Shown in pieces: positions 50,590 through 62,668 of a stretch of 64,000 nucleotides of DNA. The notes beneath the pieces are model-generated. The model was not told where the DNA came from. It was given only the letters and a program-made list of their open reading frames with translations, and did no database searches. Both the position numbers and the translations under genes were made by a program. The stretch covers positions 624,001 through 688,000 of the forward strand of contig OX387611.1 in assembly GCA_947568835.1 (NCBI GenBank), in the 5' to 3' direction. The stretch is from Protonemura montana (taxonomy: Eukaryota > Arthropoda > Insecta > Plecoptera > Nemouridae). Position 1 is the first letter of the stretch. Each line of letters begins with the position of its first letter.

Positions 50590-51076
50590 TAGGGTTGCCT
50601 CACTCAAAAGTCCCGCGTCCCGCGTTGCGGGACGAATGTCCCGCTCGATCGTAATTTTCTTTAAAAAAATCGCGAAATCGAACATTGCATTTGCATAGCT
50701 CCTTATAAATAGCTAATTGTTCCTCTTATTGCGCCAATGATATTATACGTGAACTATCGCCCATAATTTTTTATTTTTTTTTTCTATGGTTAAACATATT
50801 ATTTTTTTTTTTTTATATTTATACGAAATATACCTAAATTTCCTGCTGATAAATTGACAGTTGATGCATAAATATGACTCAGGATTTCAAGTGCCAAGAA
50901 AAACCTTAATATATCTAAAACGCGTAAATTTGCTGAAAATGGCCCTCAAATTCTGTTCCCACATCCACACTCTTATTTTTTGGGTGGCCGTGTCTGTCCC
51001 CCGAGCCTCCGGCCTAACTACTTTTCGTTTGTTAAAATTTGTCCAGCCTTCCCAAATTTGTATTATGGCAACCCTA
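50590..51076. mobile_element. hAT-like non-autonomous element
   Basis: Both ends carry TAGGGTTGCC in inverted orientation (50590-50599 and 51067-51076), common at hAT termini. The interior is AT-rich without a transposase. No 8-bp duplication is visible. Confidence 0.5.
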
Positions 51077-51182
51077 ATTGTGAGTAAAGGTCGCTTTTAC
51101 CGAAACCATTCCGAGCTAGTATTTGAAAACGTAGGTAAAACGGGGCCTAATATTTCGCTAGTCTGCAAAGTAAAAAGATTAC
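51077..51182 (+). mobile_element. Left part of a split P-element-end copy
   Basis: It matches 62297-62403, which lies just upstream of the P transposase gene, over about 107 bp (GTGAGTAAAGGTCGC to AAAAAGATTAC). Its continuation is 62812-63074 on the far side of the Harbinger interval. Confidence 0.75.
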
Positions 51183-51418
51183 AGGCCCATTCACAATGCG
51201 GCGCTAACTTAAAACTTAAACGTAAGCGTAGAACGTAAGCGTTAACGTACCGTAATATTTTAAAGGCCCATTCACAATGCGACGCTAACTTGAACTAGTA
51301 ACGAAAAATCAACCAATCACAGCTTTCTTGCCTCTCGAATGAAGCGATCCGAGACCACCGAGACGAGACCGAATGTCAACGAACACAACTGTCAGTGGTA
51401 TTGCCGAAACATCGAATT

Positions 51419-52888
51419 ATGGATGTAGAAGATGTATTTATCTTTCAATGTTATACAATGGCAATTGTGTTAGGATGTAATTATATTTCAAGTCGAAAGC
51501 GTGCACCGAGACGATGGTGGGTGAGACCTATTAATAGAAGACGTGACGAACAAGGTGATTACAACAACTTGCTACAAGAAATGAGGTTAGGGGATACTGA
51601 ACAATTCTTCCTGTACACACGTATGAATGTCGAATCATTTGATTACCTACTAAGCCTAGTAGGTCCAACATTAAGAAAAAGAAGTATAAGAAAATCATTA
51701 CCACCTGGCATACGTGGCATTACGTGGCATTACCACCTGGCAGCTTTAACTCTACGGTAAGTTTCTTAACAACATTACGCCCATTCGAGTAACAATTCAT
51801 TTGTCTGCACTTATCGTGGCTTAACTTGGGTGAAGTTATTATGAAGTCAAGGACTTGGGCCTACAGTATGCATTGGTTTTTGTTTCAGATATTTAGCAAC
51901 TGGTGATGATCTTCAAACAATTTCTTGGAGTTACCGTATAGGAAAATCAACTTGTTGTAATGCCATACGAAAGACAGCGCGTGCTATCGGCAACATACTC
52001 TCAGATGTATACTTACGAGAACCAACGCAGCATGGATATTTATCAATTGCAGATCATTTTTATGAGCGCTGGAATATGCCAAACTGTGTAGGTGCAATAG
52101 ATGGCAAGCATGTAAATATTCAAGCACCAAACAATTCAGGATCTGAATACTTTTGCTACAAAAGTCACTTTAGCATTGTGTTTCTAGCAGTTTGTGATGC
52201 AGACTATCTTTTTACTCATGTAGATATTGGGGCATATGGGTCTCAAAGTGACGGTGGTATTTTCATGCAGTCGGTTTTTGGGCAAAATTTCAATAACGGG
52301 ACACTTCCACTTCCAAAACCTGATGTTCTGCCATTAACTCTGTCAGAAGTACCTTTTTATTTTGTCGGTGACGGTGCTTTGGCATTACACAAAAACATGA
52401 TGCGCCCGTACCCTGGTGTTGGTTTGACAACCACGAAGAAAATATTCAATTATCGCCTCTCACGAGCACGCCGGATAATTGAAAACACATTTGGCATTCT
52501 TGTAGCTAGGTGGAGAATATTCCATCGAGTAATCAACGCCTCTGCAGACAATGTTGATAGTTTAATCAAGGCTACAGTGTGTCTGCATAATTACCTCAAG
52601 ATACGAGAGTATAATGCTGTAAATAAGCTATATTGTCCGCCTTCATTCATTGATCGTGAAAACAACGGAGATTTAGTAGATGGAGAATGGAGGAGAGAAG
52701 TCCCAGAGAATGTGGGTGCTATCCAGCCGCTTAACACTATTCGTAGAAGGTTGGGTGCTAGAAATGCAACATTCAATGCCACACAAATCAGAGAAACAAT
52801 TGCCGAGTATCTTTCATCTCCTGAGGGTTCTGTACCGTGGCAATTGAGCAAGGTTAATAGAGGTGTAATGCCAGGACTTTTAGAATAG
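51419..52888 (+). CDS. PIF/Harbinger transposase (DDE, two exons, apparently intact)
   Basis: Exons 51419-51756 and 51889-52888 (donor CG/GTAAGT, acceptor TTTCAG) encode 445 residues. The nuclease core shows GAIDGKHVNI (first Asp), DIGAYGSQSDGGIF (second Asp) and RRIIENTFGIL (Glu), the DDE set of Harbinger transposases. The N-terminus is MDVEDVFIFQCY, then a helical region with RMNVESFDYLLSLVGP. Cut-and-paste transposition with the MADF/Myb partner is the known role. Start chosen at the first ATG in frame; poly(A) signal AATAAA at 53010. No stop or frameshift, so it may still be active. Confidence 0.93.
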
Positions 52889-53242
52889 AAACTTTCATGT
52901 AATGCCTGTACACGCAGGAATTTTGTAGAAAAATTGTTTTCCATTTGAAGAAGTACCTCAATTTAACCTAACCACAGCAAGTTAATATTGGTATCATTGA
53001 AAACGCTCAAATAAAGTACTGCTTTGAAGTTAAAACCAAAAATGTCTGTCTTGATTGTAATTATTTTCACCCTACCATGATACAAAATCCAGTTAATTCA
53101 CAACTCTGCCAGGTAGTTTCAATATTGCACCTTTATTACAGATGTTTTCCTACTGCTGACCTCTATAAGGATAGATAGGACATAATGGGAAATCCTACGA
53201 CGAAGAAAATAAAACCGATTTTCAATTAATTACATTTTTTAT
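52889..53242. other. Spacer between convergent Harbinger genes
   Basis: 3' flanks of the two genes; AATAAA at 53010 serves the transposase. Confidence 0.6.
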
Positions 53243-56200
53243 TTACAACGAGAGATCTCTATCTCTTCTCTTTGCCATTGTTATGGCTTGCATTATTTCT
53301 AATTTAACGTCGTCTTTCATCTCCTCCGACAACCCTTTTATTGCAGAAGCGACGTACGCCCCAAAAGTTTCGTCCTCCGTCGCTTCTTTTTTATTACTTT
53401 GCATTTTACTTGCAGCCTCAATCAATGTTCTCATTTGCTGAGCAACCAGAGATTCCGTGTAGCACGAATCTGTGCTACTAGCACTAGCGCTGGATGGTGG
53501 ACAGGTGTGATGGGGAATCTCTTCGATTACCCTGAAAAATGAACAAAATATCAAATTACATTAGGCCTTGTCATGATACCTATCAAAGAAAAACAGTCAA
53601 TACAGTTTGTTGAATTCCGGAACGACACACATACCAAAAGAGAATATTTTAGCCGAGTATTGAATACCACTTTCTTGTGCTTCAAATACTGTCAGGTAAT
53701 TTCCATTGTCCTAACAATACCACAATATGCCAATAATCTCCGTGGTATGAAGTACTCCCATTTACAAATACAATTATATTTCAACATCTCAAACTAATAT
53801 TATGCACGTTGCCTGTCAGTCGCACGATCATTGCAATGTTATAAGTACCGGAAAAAAAACTTACACTTCCAATGGATCATCAGGATCTCCCGTTGCTTCT
53901 TCAGTATTGGCGTTCGCCACCCCCGTGACGACATTCCTAACGGGACCGTAAGCGAACGTTTTCCTTGCTCTCACGTGCTCCCCAAAGAATGAGCAGAGAG
54001 CAAAGAGTGGCAACGGGAATGGTTGGCTAGCTCCGGCTCCGCTAACGCACCGTTCCTTCATAATCTTTCTCTCGCGGTTATATCGCTCACGTAGCTGCGA
54101 AACACGTTTTTCACACGTTGCAACTGAAATGTAACACAGAATTTTACACAGGATTTTTTATTGGTGCTTTATTTATAACTAGACCTAGATCTCACTTGGG
54201 CTAGATAAGGTTGAAACCAGTAAACTCAAGGTATGCTGCTGCAGAAAAAACCTAGCCCTAGAGCTAGTTGGTACTTATGAGATCATAATTGGATTGCAAT
54301 GTTAACAATGAACTTCCTTATAAAAGGGCATCAATTATTTCAAGGATTAAAGCCTATAAGCCTAGACATCTAAGACCTAGGTTCTCATTGGCACATGGCA
54401 ACATAACCCAACTTTTTGTAATATTCAATCAATTTTGCCAGTATATAGATGATGCTATATTGATATAGAGATGGTGCAATGTACAGCTTCTAAATATGTC
54501 TTCAATTAGCACTGATTAGGCCTGGGCCTATGTCTCAAAATATTTTAATACAGGCTCTACAGTCATGAGTAGGCCTTGCCTCGTGTTACTTACCATCTTT
54601 TCCCATCTCGACACTTATCACCTTCCATAAGGTGATAAGGTCGCGCGCTGGTGTGGTACACAGGTTATACAGGTTAATACAAGGTTTTATTCGTTTGGAT
54701 CGTTAGACATACAATAGATGCACAAGGATAATCTTTACGATGGACACGATGATCGATGATCTTCACCGGTGCGCTGTCGGATGTAGACTGTCAGGTAGCT
54801 AGCTACCTGCCCCGAATTACCGCTGGTACTCTCTCGCGTATTGCCCCCTGGTCCCCCGGCCCTCTGTTCAATTTCGGCGCGGGAACCAGGCCGCCACAGT
54901 ACCCCCTTCCCAGTGTTCCAGTTTCTGGTACACGATGTTATGACGCCAGTCTTGCGGGGAACCGGACGCGTCGTCCGGATCTGGTGGTGACTGGTGGAGG
55001 TGGTAGTGGGGTGTTTGCGGTGCCATCGCTCGGAATTCTTACGCGAATAGTTGAGCGCAACTCGGGTTCCGGTGTTGGTGGCGCGGTGTGCATCGTTGGG
55101 TCCGCCCGGGTGTGTGACATGTCGTCGACCATGATGTAGGCTGGTTTTAGCCTGTCGATCGAGACCGTGATTTTACGGCCGTTTCGACTGATGGTGTAGT
55201 GTTTGTCATTGCGGGCTATTACCTCGAATGGCCCGTCGTATGGTTGCTGTAAGGGAGTGCGGACAGCATCGTGGCGCACGAACACGTGTGTGCACGTCGC
55301 TAAACGTTTGAACACAAAAATTGCGTGGTGTCCGTGGTGAACCGGCTGCACGGGGCGCAACTCGCTGAGACGGCGTCTCAGGTGACCAACGTAGGCCGAT
55401 GTCGAGTCTGTTGGCGCGGAAGGTGCTTCGAGGTACTCGCCAGGGAGACGCAAGGTGGTGCCGTATACGAGCTCGGCCGGAGTGGCTTTCAGGTCTTCTT
55501 TCCAGGCCGATCGTATACCTAGCATCACCCATGGTAACACCTCCGTCCACTTTTCGGTGCCGTGGCATTTGATGGCGGCCTTTAGCTGCCGGTGCAGGCG
55601 TTCGACCATCCCGTTGGCTTGGGGGTGGTACGCCGTCGTTCGGAGGTGAGTCGTGCCGGTCATTTGATTGAGTGACCGGAACAGACTTGACTCAAACTGG
55701 CGTCCCTGGTCAGTTGTTATTCTGAGCGGGGTGCCGAAACGGGCAATCCACCCGTTCACGAGGGCGTCCGCCACGTTGGCTGCAGTGATGTCGGGGATGG
55801 GTATTGCTTCCGGCCAACGCGTAAAACGGTCCACGCACGTGACTAGGTAGCGGAACCCGTCGGACACCGGTAGTGGTCCTACGATGTCGATGTGGAGGTG
55901 CTGAAACCTGGACTCCGGGGTGCTGAAACACCCAATCTGTGCTTTGATGTGGCGCGTGACCTTCGTGCGCTGGCACTCCAGGCATGTTCGGGCCCAATTT
56001 CGGCAATCCTTGTTGATCGATGGCCACACGAAACGCTGTGTGACGAGCTTTGTTGTCGCCCTGATGCCGGGATGGGCCAAACCGTGCATGTGGTCAAACA
56101 CCTGTCGTCGGAATGGACCTGGTATGAACGGGCGTGGTGTTGCCAGCGATGTATCGCACTGGAGGTCAACATCGGTGCCGGGGAGACGTCGGCCGCGAAA

Positions 56201-59200
56201 TCGAAGAGTCGTGCTTGTTGTTTGCAGTAACCCTCGGAGCTCGGCGTCGTCGACTTGTGCTCGCGCGATCGCAGCGTAGTCGATCGGTCCGGAGAGTGCC
56301 TCGACGCGCGATAGGGCGTCGGCGACAACGTTCTCCTCGCCGGGAATGTGGCGGATGTCGGTTGTGAATTGTCCGATGTAGTCCAGGTGTCTGAACTGTC
56401 TTGGCGAGCATTTCTCGGGTTTTTGTTGAAACGCGAATGTCAGTGGTTTGTGATCCGTGTACACTGCAAATTCCCGCGCTTCCACCATGTGGCGGAAATG
56501 TTTGATGGCGTCGTACACCGCTAGTAGTTCCCGATCGTACGCGCCGTACTTCTGCTGAGCCGGGTTTAGTTTCCTTGAAAAGAAGGCGAGAGGCTGCCAC
56601 CCGTTGGTCGCGCGTTGTTGAAGGACTGCGCCCACGCTCACATCCGACGCGTCGGCGATGATGACCAATTCAGCGTCCAAGTCCGGGTGTGCCAACAGCG
56701 TAGCGTCGGCGAGACTGCGTTTGCACTCCGCGAAGGACCTTTCTAGGTCCGGCGTCCAGACAACGGGGGTTTTTCCCGAAATGTTGGACCCGGCGAGAAG
56801 GGTATTGAGCGGCGCTTGCGTGCGTGCTGCGGACGGCAAGAAACGGCGGTAAAAGTTAATCATACCGAGGAATTGTCGCAGGTGTTTGACGGTGGTGGGT
56901 TGGGGGAACGTTCGGATCGCGTCAACTTTTTCCCCGAGTGGGCGGGTACCTGCTGCACTCACGGTGTACCCGAGAAAACGCACTTCCGCCGCCCCGAACA
57001 CGCACTTCGATACGTTTATTAAAACTCCGTACTCTGCGAGTCGCGCAAAGAGAAGGCGGAGGTGATGTTCGTGCTCTTCTACCGAGGCTGATGCGACCAA
57101 AATATCGTCAATGTACGCGTAACACCACTCGAAACCCCTTAGCACCTCGTCGATGAAACGTTGAAATGTCTGCGCGGCGTTGCGCAACCCGAAACTCATA
57201 TAGGGGAACTCGAAAAGCCCGAACGGGGTTGTGATGGCCGTCTTCGGGACGTCCTCGGGGGCGACCGGTATCTGGTGATACGCGCGCACGAGGTCGACTG
57301 TCGAAAATATGGTTTTGTTGGCGAGGGCCTGCGCAAAATCCTGGATGTGGGGTACCGGATAGCGGTCAGGCACGGTCCGGTTGTTGAGCGGACGGTAATC
57401 CCCGCAAGGCCTCCACTGGCCCTCCGTCTTGGGGACCAAGTGTAGGGCGGCGGACCAACTGCTGGATGAGCGTCGAGCCACTCCAAACTTCACCATCTCT
57501 GCGAACTCCTGCTGGGCGATGCGCAGGCGGTCGGGGGCCAGGCGTCGCGGTCTGCACGAGGTTGGCTGGCCGGGTGTCGTGTGGATGTGGTGTACGGTTT
57601 TGTGTTTGACATTTTGCGGGGCGCCGGAGGGACGCGTAACCTCGGGGAACTCGGTGAGGAGTGCGTGGTACGGTGAACCACCGTTGATGACTTTCACCTG
57701 CTCTGGTTGGCCGGACGACGGTAGTCCCGAGACGGCGAGTGAGGTGATGCCATCGCTGAGACGTTTGTGGCGTACGTCCACCAGGAGGTGGTAGAACGAC
57801 AGGAAATCAACTCCCACGATTGGTTGGGAGACGTCGGCAACGACGAATCGCCAGTCGAAAACGCGACGGAGGCCGAGGTCTAGACGGAGGTTGATTATTC
57901 CGTAAGTTGCTATCGCCGATCCGTTCGCCGCATACAATTCGTACGTCGTTTTCGCCCGAGGTCCGCTCACCCTCTTCCGGGGGTACACGCAAAGGTCGGA
58001 CCCGGTGTCTACAAGAAACTGTACCCGCGTCGCGACGTCGGTGACGTAAAGGCGGCTTGATGTTGGGCAGGAGCCAGCCGCGGCTACTGACTGCCCCGGG
58101 GGTTTTTCGCCGGGTAGTTGCACGGCTGCTTGCAATGCCTCGCCTTCTCGCCGAACCGATTATGGTAGTAGCACCATCCCTCGTAGGTCGCGCCCGGGGT
58201 GGCGTCTCGGCTCGCTGCGGTCCTACGGCGGCTCGTTGAGCGCCCTCGGGCGCGCTGCGCCCCGACCTTGGCCGAGTGCTCCACAGAGAGGGCGGCGATC
58301 TGGCGGGACAAGGCCTCGAACATAGCCAGGCAACTCTCCGCCGGCGGGTGGTCCACGCTGGCGACTCGCGACGGGGCGGGCGTGTTCTCCTGGATCTTAT
58401 CCGCCAAAACCGCCATCTCCTCCAGATCAGTCGACGGCACGGCAGCCAGGATGTCCTGCATTCGCAGTGGCAGGCGGCCCACCCACAGTGTTTTCAACAC
58501 TGCGTCGGTAATAGTGGTTCCGTCCCCCAGCCCGCGTAGGTGTCGCAGGAACTGGGATGGGGTACGGTCCCCCATCTCCTCGTGCTGGAGGAGCTGCTTA
58601 ATCCTCGATTCGCGGGACGAAGAGAATCGACGGATTAGCTCACTCTTGAGGAGCTCGTATCTGTTGATGTCTGGGGGGTTTACTATTATGTCCCGGACGA
58701 CCACGGCGTATCGCTGTTCCAGCGAGCCGGTCACGGCGTGGAACTTCGACAAATCGCGCGTTATCCGTGCCGTCGCGAACTGGCCCTCCAGCTGGGCGAA
58801 CCACAGCCCGGGGTCGTCAGCCCAAAACGGCGGCACCCGCATGCTCACGCGGTCGACCGCTTGATTTTCGGCGCTCTAAGTCTCGTCCATGGCCCCGCAC
58901 AACCACTAAACACCAGAATACAACGAACCTGTATCTACCGTTCGTACGGCGTGTCCGGAACCCGTGTAGAAAAATTCGACACGGAATATTAGCACGTGTT
59001 TCGGTACCGCACTGAGATTTTTCGCGATATCACGTCGGGGTCACCACTTTGGTCGCGCGCTGGTGTGGTACACAAGTTATACAGGTTAATACAAGGTTTT
59101 ATTCGTTTGGATCGTTAGACATACAATAGATGCACAAGGATAATCTTTACGATGGACACGATGATCGATGATCTTCACCGGTGCGCTGTCGGATGTAGAC

Positions 59201-59642
59201 TGTCAGGTAGCTAGCTACCTGCCCCGAATTACCGCTGGTACTCTCTCGCGTATTGCCCCCTGGTCCCCCGGCCCTCTGTTCAATTTCGGCGCGGGAACCA
59301 GGCCGCCACAGCAACATAACCCAACTTTTTGTAATATTCAATCAATTTTGCCAGTATATAGATGATGCTATATTGATATAGAGATGGTGCAATGTACAGC
59401 TTCTAAATATGTCTTCAATTAGCACTGATTAGGCCTGGGCCTATGTCTCAAAATATTTTAATACAGGCTCTACAGTCATGAGTAGGCCTTGCCTCGTGTT
59501 ACTTACCATCTTTTCCCATCTCGACACTTATCACCTTCCATAAATTTTCTTTGACATTCCGGTCTTTGTAATCGCGGTGTGCTTTAGAGTAAAGCGCCGG
59601 GCAAGTGACAAACAAATTGATCAACTTTTCATCGTTATCCAT
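53243..59642 (-). CDS. Harbinger MADF-BESS partner protein (three exons, gypsy in intron)
   Basis: Exons on the minus strand 59642-59507, 54123-53865 and 53531-53243 join in frame to 227 residues. Start [20 protein letters not shown], then [19 protein letters not shown] and [17 protein letters not shown] form a MADF DNA-binding domain. The C-terminus ([28 protein letters not shown]) resembles a BESS motif. Such proteins are the second gene of many PIF/Harbinger elements and bind DNA with the transposase. A gypsy retrotransposon and a 233-bp duplication, including 37 bp of exon 1 and its donor, lie in the first intron. Splicing could still remove them. Confidence 0.8.
54398..54630 (+). repeat. 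233-bp direct repeat, left copy
   Basis: Apparently identical to 59311-59543 (GCAACATAACCC to CACCTTCCATAA). It is followed by AAGGTGATAAG's remainder, an inverted copy of the CTTATCACCTT just before it, and then the gypsy LTR. Confidence 0.93.
54639..54898 (-). repeat. 3' LTR of the gypsy element
   Basis: On the minus strand it begins TGTGGCGGCCTGG and ends GCGCGACC. One difference from the 5' LTR is seen (CACAGG versus CACAAG). The terminal base at the outer end seems lost. Confidence 0.93.
54938..58135 (-). CDS. pol: Gypsy pol polyprotein (PR-RT-RNase H-IN)
   Basis: An intact 1065-codon ORF. Protease VDTGSD near residue 43; reverse transcriptase with CGDYRPLN and the catalytic YIDD near 345; RNase H with [11 protein letters not shown] and YTDHKPL; integrase with the HHCC finger ([20 protein letters not shown]) and the DDE core ([29 protein letters not shown]). 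It overlaps gag by 52 bp in the -1 frame, so expression by frameshifting is likely. Confidence 0.96.
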   Translation of the reverse strand: MQAAVQLPGEKPPGQSVAAAGSCPTSSRLYVTDVATRVQFLVDTGSDLCVYPRKRVSGPRAKTTYELYAANGSAIATYGIINLRLDLGLRRVFDWRFVVADVSQPIVGVDFLSFYHLLVDVRHKRLSDGITSLAVSGLPSSGQPEQVKVINGGSPYHALLTEFPEVTRPSGAPQNVKHKTVHHIHTTPGQPTSCRPRRLAPDRLRIAQQEFAEMVKFGVARRSSSSWSAALHLVPKTEGQWRPCGDYRPLNNRTVPDRYPVPHIQDFAQALANKTIFSTVDLVRAYHQIPVAPEDVPKTAITTPFGLFEFPYMSFGLRNAAQTFQRFIDEVLRGFEWCYAYIDDILVASASVEEHEHHLRLLFARLAEYGVLINVSKCVFGAAEVRFLGYTVSAAGTRPLGEKVDAIRTFPQPTTVKHLRQFLGMINFYRRFLPSAARTQAPLNTLLAGSNISGKTPVVWTPDLERSFAECKRSLADATLLAHPDLDAELVIIADASDVSVGAVLQQRATNGWQPLAFFSRKLNPAQQKYGAYDRELLAVYDAIKHFRHMVEAREFAVYTDHKPLTFAFQQKPEKCSPRQFRHLDYIGQFTTDIRHIPGEENVVADALSRVEALSGPIDYAAIARAQVDDAELRGLLQTTSTTLRFRGRRLPGTDVDLQCDTSLATPRPFIPGPFRRQVFDHMHGLAHPGIRATTKLVTQRFVWPSINKDCRNWARTCLECQRTKVTRHIKAQIGCFSTPESRFQHLHIDIVGPLPVSDGFRYLVTCVDRFTRWPEAIPIPDITAANVADALVNGWIARFGTPLRITTDQGRQFESSLFRSLNQMTGTTHLRTTAYHPQANGMVERLHRQLKAAIKCHGTEKWTEVLPWVMLGIRSAWKEDLKATPAELVYGTTLRLPGEYLEAPSAPTDSTSAYVGHLRRRLSELRPVQPVHHGHHAIFVFKRLATCTHVFVRHDAVRTPLQQPYDGPFEVIARNDKHYTISRNGRKITVSIDRLKPAYIMVDDMSHTRADPTMHTAPPTPEPELRSTIRVRIPSDGTANTPLPPPPVTTRSGRRVRFPARLAS
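58084..58848 (-). CDS. gag: Gypsy gag
   Basis: 254 codons starting [21 protein letters not shown] capsid-like region is followed by an Arg/Ser-rich segment and the finger [18 protein letters not shown], the C-x2-H...C...C pattern of CsRn1-type elements. Intact. Confidence 0.92.
   Translation of the reverse strand: MSMRVPPFWADDPGLWFAQLEGQFATARITRDLSKFHAVTGSLEQRYAVVVRDIIVNPPDINRYELLKSELIRRFSSSRESRIKQLLQHEEMGDRTPSQFLRHLRGLGDGTTITDAVLKTLWVGRLPLRMQDILAAVPSTDLEEMAVLADKIQENTPAPSRVASVDHPPAESCLAMFEALSRQIAALSVEHSAKVGAQRARGRSTSRRRTAASRDATPGATYEGWCYYHNRFGEKARHCKQPCNYPAKNPRGSQ
59020..59050 (-). other. Primer binding site of the gypsy element
   Basis: TGGTGACCCCGACGTG follows the 5' LTR by a few bases on the minus strand. 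It is complementary to a tRNA 3' end of tRNA-Trp type, as known in the CsRn1 clade. Confidence 0.7.
59051..59310 (-). repeat. 5' LTR of the gypsy element
   Basis: TGTGGCGGCC start on the minus strand; about 99.6 percent identical to the 3' LTR by eye, so the insertion is young. Confidence 0.93.
59311..59543 (+). repeat. 233-bp direct repeat, right copy
   Basis: Right-hand partner of 54398-54630. It includes the 3' 37 bp of the MADF first exon and its donor, in their original context. Confidence 0.93.
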
Positions 59643-60601
59643 AATAAAACGCGAGAGAGGAAGCTTAGAGGAGGAAGTACAGAATCAAAATGGCTGGTAT
59701 ATTCTGTTTTCGGTCTCTCCGGTTCCTGCGCCCTTCCTCCGATCGATCCGGCTTCCTGATTGGTTGCTTCTAACGTTGACCGTTAACTTGAAACGTGAGA
59801 GCTTGGACCTACCGTACAGTCTGTGTTAAAGTTTCTGTCAACTTTCTGGACCTTCTGTGGCATCACACCATGATCGCAGCAGTCGTTTGGGGTGCCAGCA
59901 GCTAGCGATTGCGGGATTTTAGTGGCACTGCCTAGGAACTACATGACTACCTTACCGACTCGGCTCAGGCTATGTCAGAAAATGCCGTATTTGTGAGCCT
60001 GTCGGCGGGATCGCAATTGCCAGGTAGCGAAAAGGGTGTGCTATTTTTAGAAGCGGGTAGCGACCATTCTGTTCACCAGTCCCGAGTATCGTCGTGAGAC
60101 GATACCAAATCAACTCTAATGTTTACATGGACTCTGTGACTTGAAACAAGGAAATCCATTTCATCCTTATCGATGGTTACTTTTATTCTTAAGAGATTTT
60201 GAACATCAGGCTCATTCAGGTTCTTTACTTGTAAGTGTAAAGTGGAATTTAATCTTTGACAGCGGTATTTTCTTTCTGCAACTAATTGTTTAAAAACAAT
60301 CTCAATCTGAAACATTTTCGTAGGTTTCTGGATGACGTTTTATTTTTAAGTTTTATGCTATAAAATTGCGACTTATGAAATATATAATCAACAGAAATAA
60401 TCCGATCCCTTCAGTTGCTGTCACAAATTATTGCGAATTAGTTTTTCTATGTGCAGGAAACATAAAGTTATGCCCGAGGCAAAGGTGAAAAAAGAATTCC
60501 TTTTGTTTCTTCCGAGCAGGTATTCGACGCGAACCAGTGTTGTTTATCCAACTGACTTGTCGAAGCGACAGGACAGGGTAAATGTGTTCGATTTGTGTTC
60601 A

Positions 60602-62203
60602 ATTTGTGTTCGATGACTTCGACACTCTTATAAACTGCATTGCTATGATGGCCACCAAAAAGCGAATCAACTGCCGAGTCGTTGGATTGCGATCGAATCC
60701 ACCACGAGCTCGAATCATCTAAAACAAACACTCAATGGGATCTTGGTTTAAGCGAGCAGTGAGGAGGAAATAATAACCCTCTGCTTCCAAATCATTCCAC
60801 AATTCAAGGATGGCGCGGATGGTATTTCTGAGCCCTACGAAGCAAGGGGGATAAAGCCTGTCCCGCGATGTCCGCTTACACACCACCCAAGTATTAATGA
60901 ATTCTGGAGCATTTTCTAAAGTGTTCCGAGCAATCCGATTTTTCCTAGATATAGCACAATTATAATGGTTCGAAACCAACATAACCGAGCTGTTCAGTGC
61001 GTCAAAGAGATTATTGAGGATGCCTATGAATTTAGCAGTGGACGATGCAGTTCTCGATTTTAACTCTCCGGTCCCAATCAACGTGTTTATCAACGCCACC
61101 GTTGACCCCGAGAGCGCTTGGACAGCCAGTTTCACAGACATTCTGTCAAATTTATTAGGTGCAATGTGTCGAGTGCTTAACTTAACATTGCATCTAGCCA
61201 AGTTTGATCCCTGGTCTATGACATAAGCATCTCGCACATCGCGCCAAGACACTTGCTGGACAACACCGTCTAGCGCGACAAAGAAATCTTTGCTGATCAA
61301 ATTGTTTCTGATGCTTTTGAACAAATGTGGCACGTCGTAAAGAGCATATATTTTACGACCATTTGGGTGCTTGAAAAATTGTTCGCCAAGCTCCAGATTC
61401 AACTTGTTCATTAGATATTGGTTGTTCGGCCCCTGGTCACATGTGCAAGCACGAACGACCGCACCCGCTTCAAATAGGGCCGTGATATTTTGTTTCACTA
61501 ATTTCAACATATCATCCCCAGACACATTTGTGCCAGCCACATAAAATGCCAAGGGCATCTTGTAACTAAGATTAAGGCCACGAATCATAAATACAAGAAT
61601 ATGTGATCCAGGGGTCGCCTTCCTACCTAATTCACCCAAATCTTCGAAACCTTCAATCAAGTCATATCGAGGGGAATATTGCAGATCTCTCTTCATCGAC
61701 ATTTCGTCGAAAACAAGAACGCACTCGCGCTCAACAGGGGAAATTTGGGCCATCTTTTCGCGCAGCTTTGACATCAGCGATGCGCATAGACCTGGCTGCA
61801 AGTCCAACTCACTGAGCCATCTCTCTACTGTAGACTTACACGGCAGATTGAAATCAAACCTCTCCCTTAAATCTGAATACAAGCCAGGGCTCTTGTAATG
61901 CATGTCGAGAGCGAGCTGTTTTTCAGCAGAAGTCCATTTCTGCGTTTTCTTATGCAGCAATTGCATTTTGAAAAACGTGTGCCCGTCAGGAGGCAAAAAC
62001 GAAGCGGAAGCTATTGCTACATCCTCTCTTGACAAATCACGAATCATTGAATGTTTATTCTTCCAATATACCGACTGGCTTTTGCTACGCTTTACCGCTA
62101 ATTTAGCGGCTCCCAAATTCTTCATCAGCTTACGCTTTCGAGGTGTAACTGGTGATTTAATATGCTTCCAATAAAAAAAATTTATCATCTTAACAAATCG
62201 CAT
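60602..62203 (-). pseudogene. P-element transposase (THAP9-like), one in-frame stop
   Basis: 494 codons run to a TAG at 60719-60721. It contains ERECVLVFDEMSMKRDL, the phosphate/GTP-region-like ALYDVPHLFKSIRNNL and the conserved block LNQDPIECLF. After the stop the same frame continues 39 codons with MIRARGGFDRNPTTRQLIRF, the usual continuation of that block. Otherwise uninterrupted. The N-terminal THAP zinc finger is not in this ORF; an upstream exon was not found. It is either a recent pseudogene or a truncated repressor-like protein. Confidence 0.88.
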
Positions 62204-62659
62204 ATTCAGTTAACAAAATGCATCAAATGTTGGGAATAAGATTGACTCCACAAATAATTAAATATATCTGTTTTATGAATAATATGTGTGGAGTACGTAT
62301 TGTGAGTAAAGGTCGCTTTTTCCGAAACCATTCCGAGCTAGTATTTGAAAACGTAGGTAAAACGGGGCCTAATATTTCGCTAGCCTGCTAAGCAAAAAGA
62401 TTACACATGTTTGTGATTCTGAGTTTCTAAAAATAGTAAACCTTTCGAGCCCACCAGATGTACCTGGCTCAACCCAAAGAATTTATTTCTAAGTTAGCCT
62501 CAGGCACGTCGATAAAGTAGTCAAAAAGTTACTAGCAATCACCGTTTGGCGCTACCGTCGAATACTACGCCCTAGCGTCATACCAGAACACCAGCCTCAA
62601 TCGGGCAGAAACTCGCCCTATCCTTATACAACACTACCCTACCGTATTATTTTCTCTAA
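62204..62659 (-). mobile_element. 5' region of the P element
   Basis: Non-coding sequence upstream of the transposase. 62297-62403 matches 51077-51182 and 62404-62659 matches 62812-63074, so it is the intact version of the split copy. Confidence 0.7.
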
Positions 62660-62668
62660 GCTTGGACC

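Larger units (their letters stand above)
54639..59310 (-). mobile_element. Ty3/gypsy retrotransposon, CsRn1-like, near-intact
   Basis: Two 260-bp LTRs (54639-54898 and 59051-59310) differ by about one base. The primer site TGGTGACCCCGACGTG after the 5' LTR is consistent with tRNA-Trp, and a purine tract GGGAAGGGGGT precedes the 3' LTR. Gag and pol are open. A CsRn1-type gag finger and the tRNA-Trp site agree on the clade. No short target duplication; the element is instead flanked by a 233-bp direct repeat of Harbinger sequence. Confidence 0.93.
59810..62659 (-). mobile_element. P-element-like transposon inserted in the Harbinger element
   Basis: The interval contains a P-type transposase gene and is flanked by GCTTGGACC at 59801-59809 and 62660-62668, fitting the 8-bp duplication of P elements (one extra base by chance). 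The right end agrees with where similarity to the second copy (62812-63074) stops. No clear terminal inverted repeat was found. The non-coding part 59810-60600 shows nothing recognisable. Confidence 0.65.

Noticed and set aside
50186-50698. 170-codon ORF
   Set aside because: No domain, GC-biased spacer and runs into the hAT-like end.
54756-58864. Plus-strand ORFs across the gypsy element
   Set aside because: Shadows of gag and pol in GC-rich sequence.
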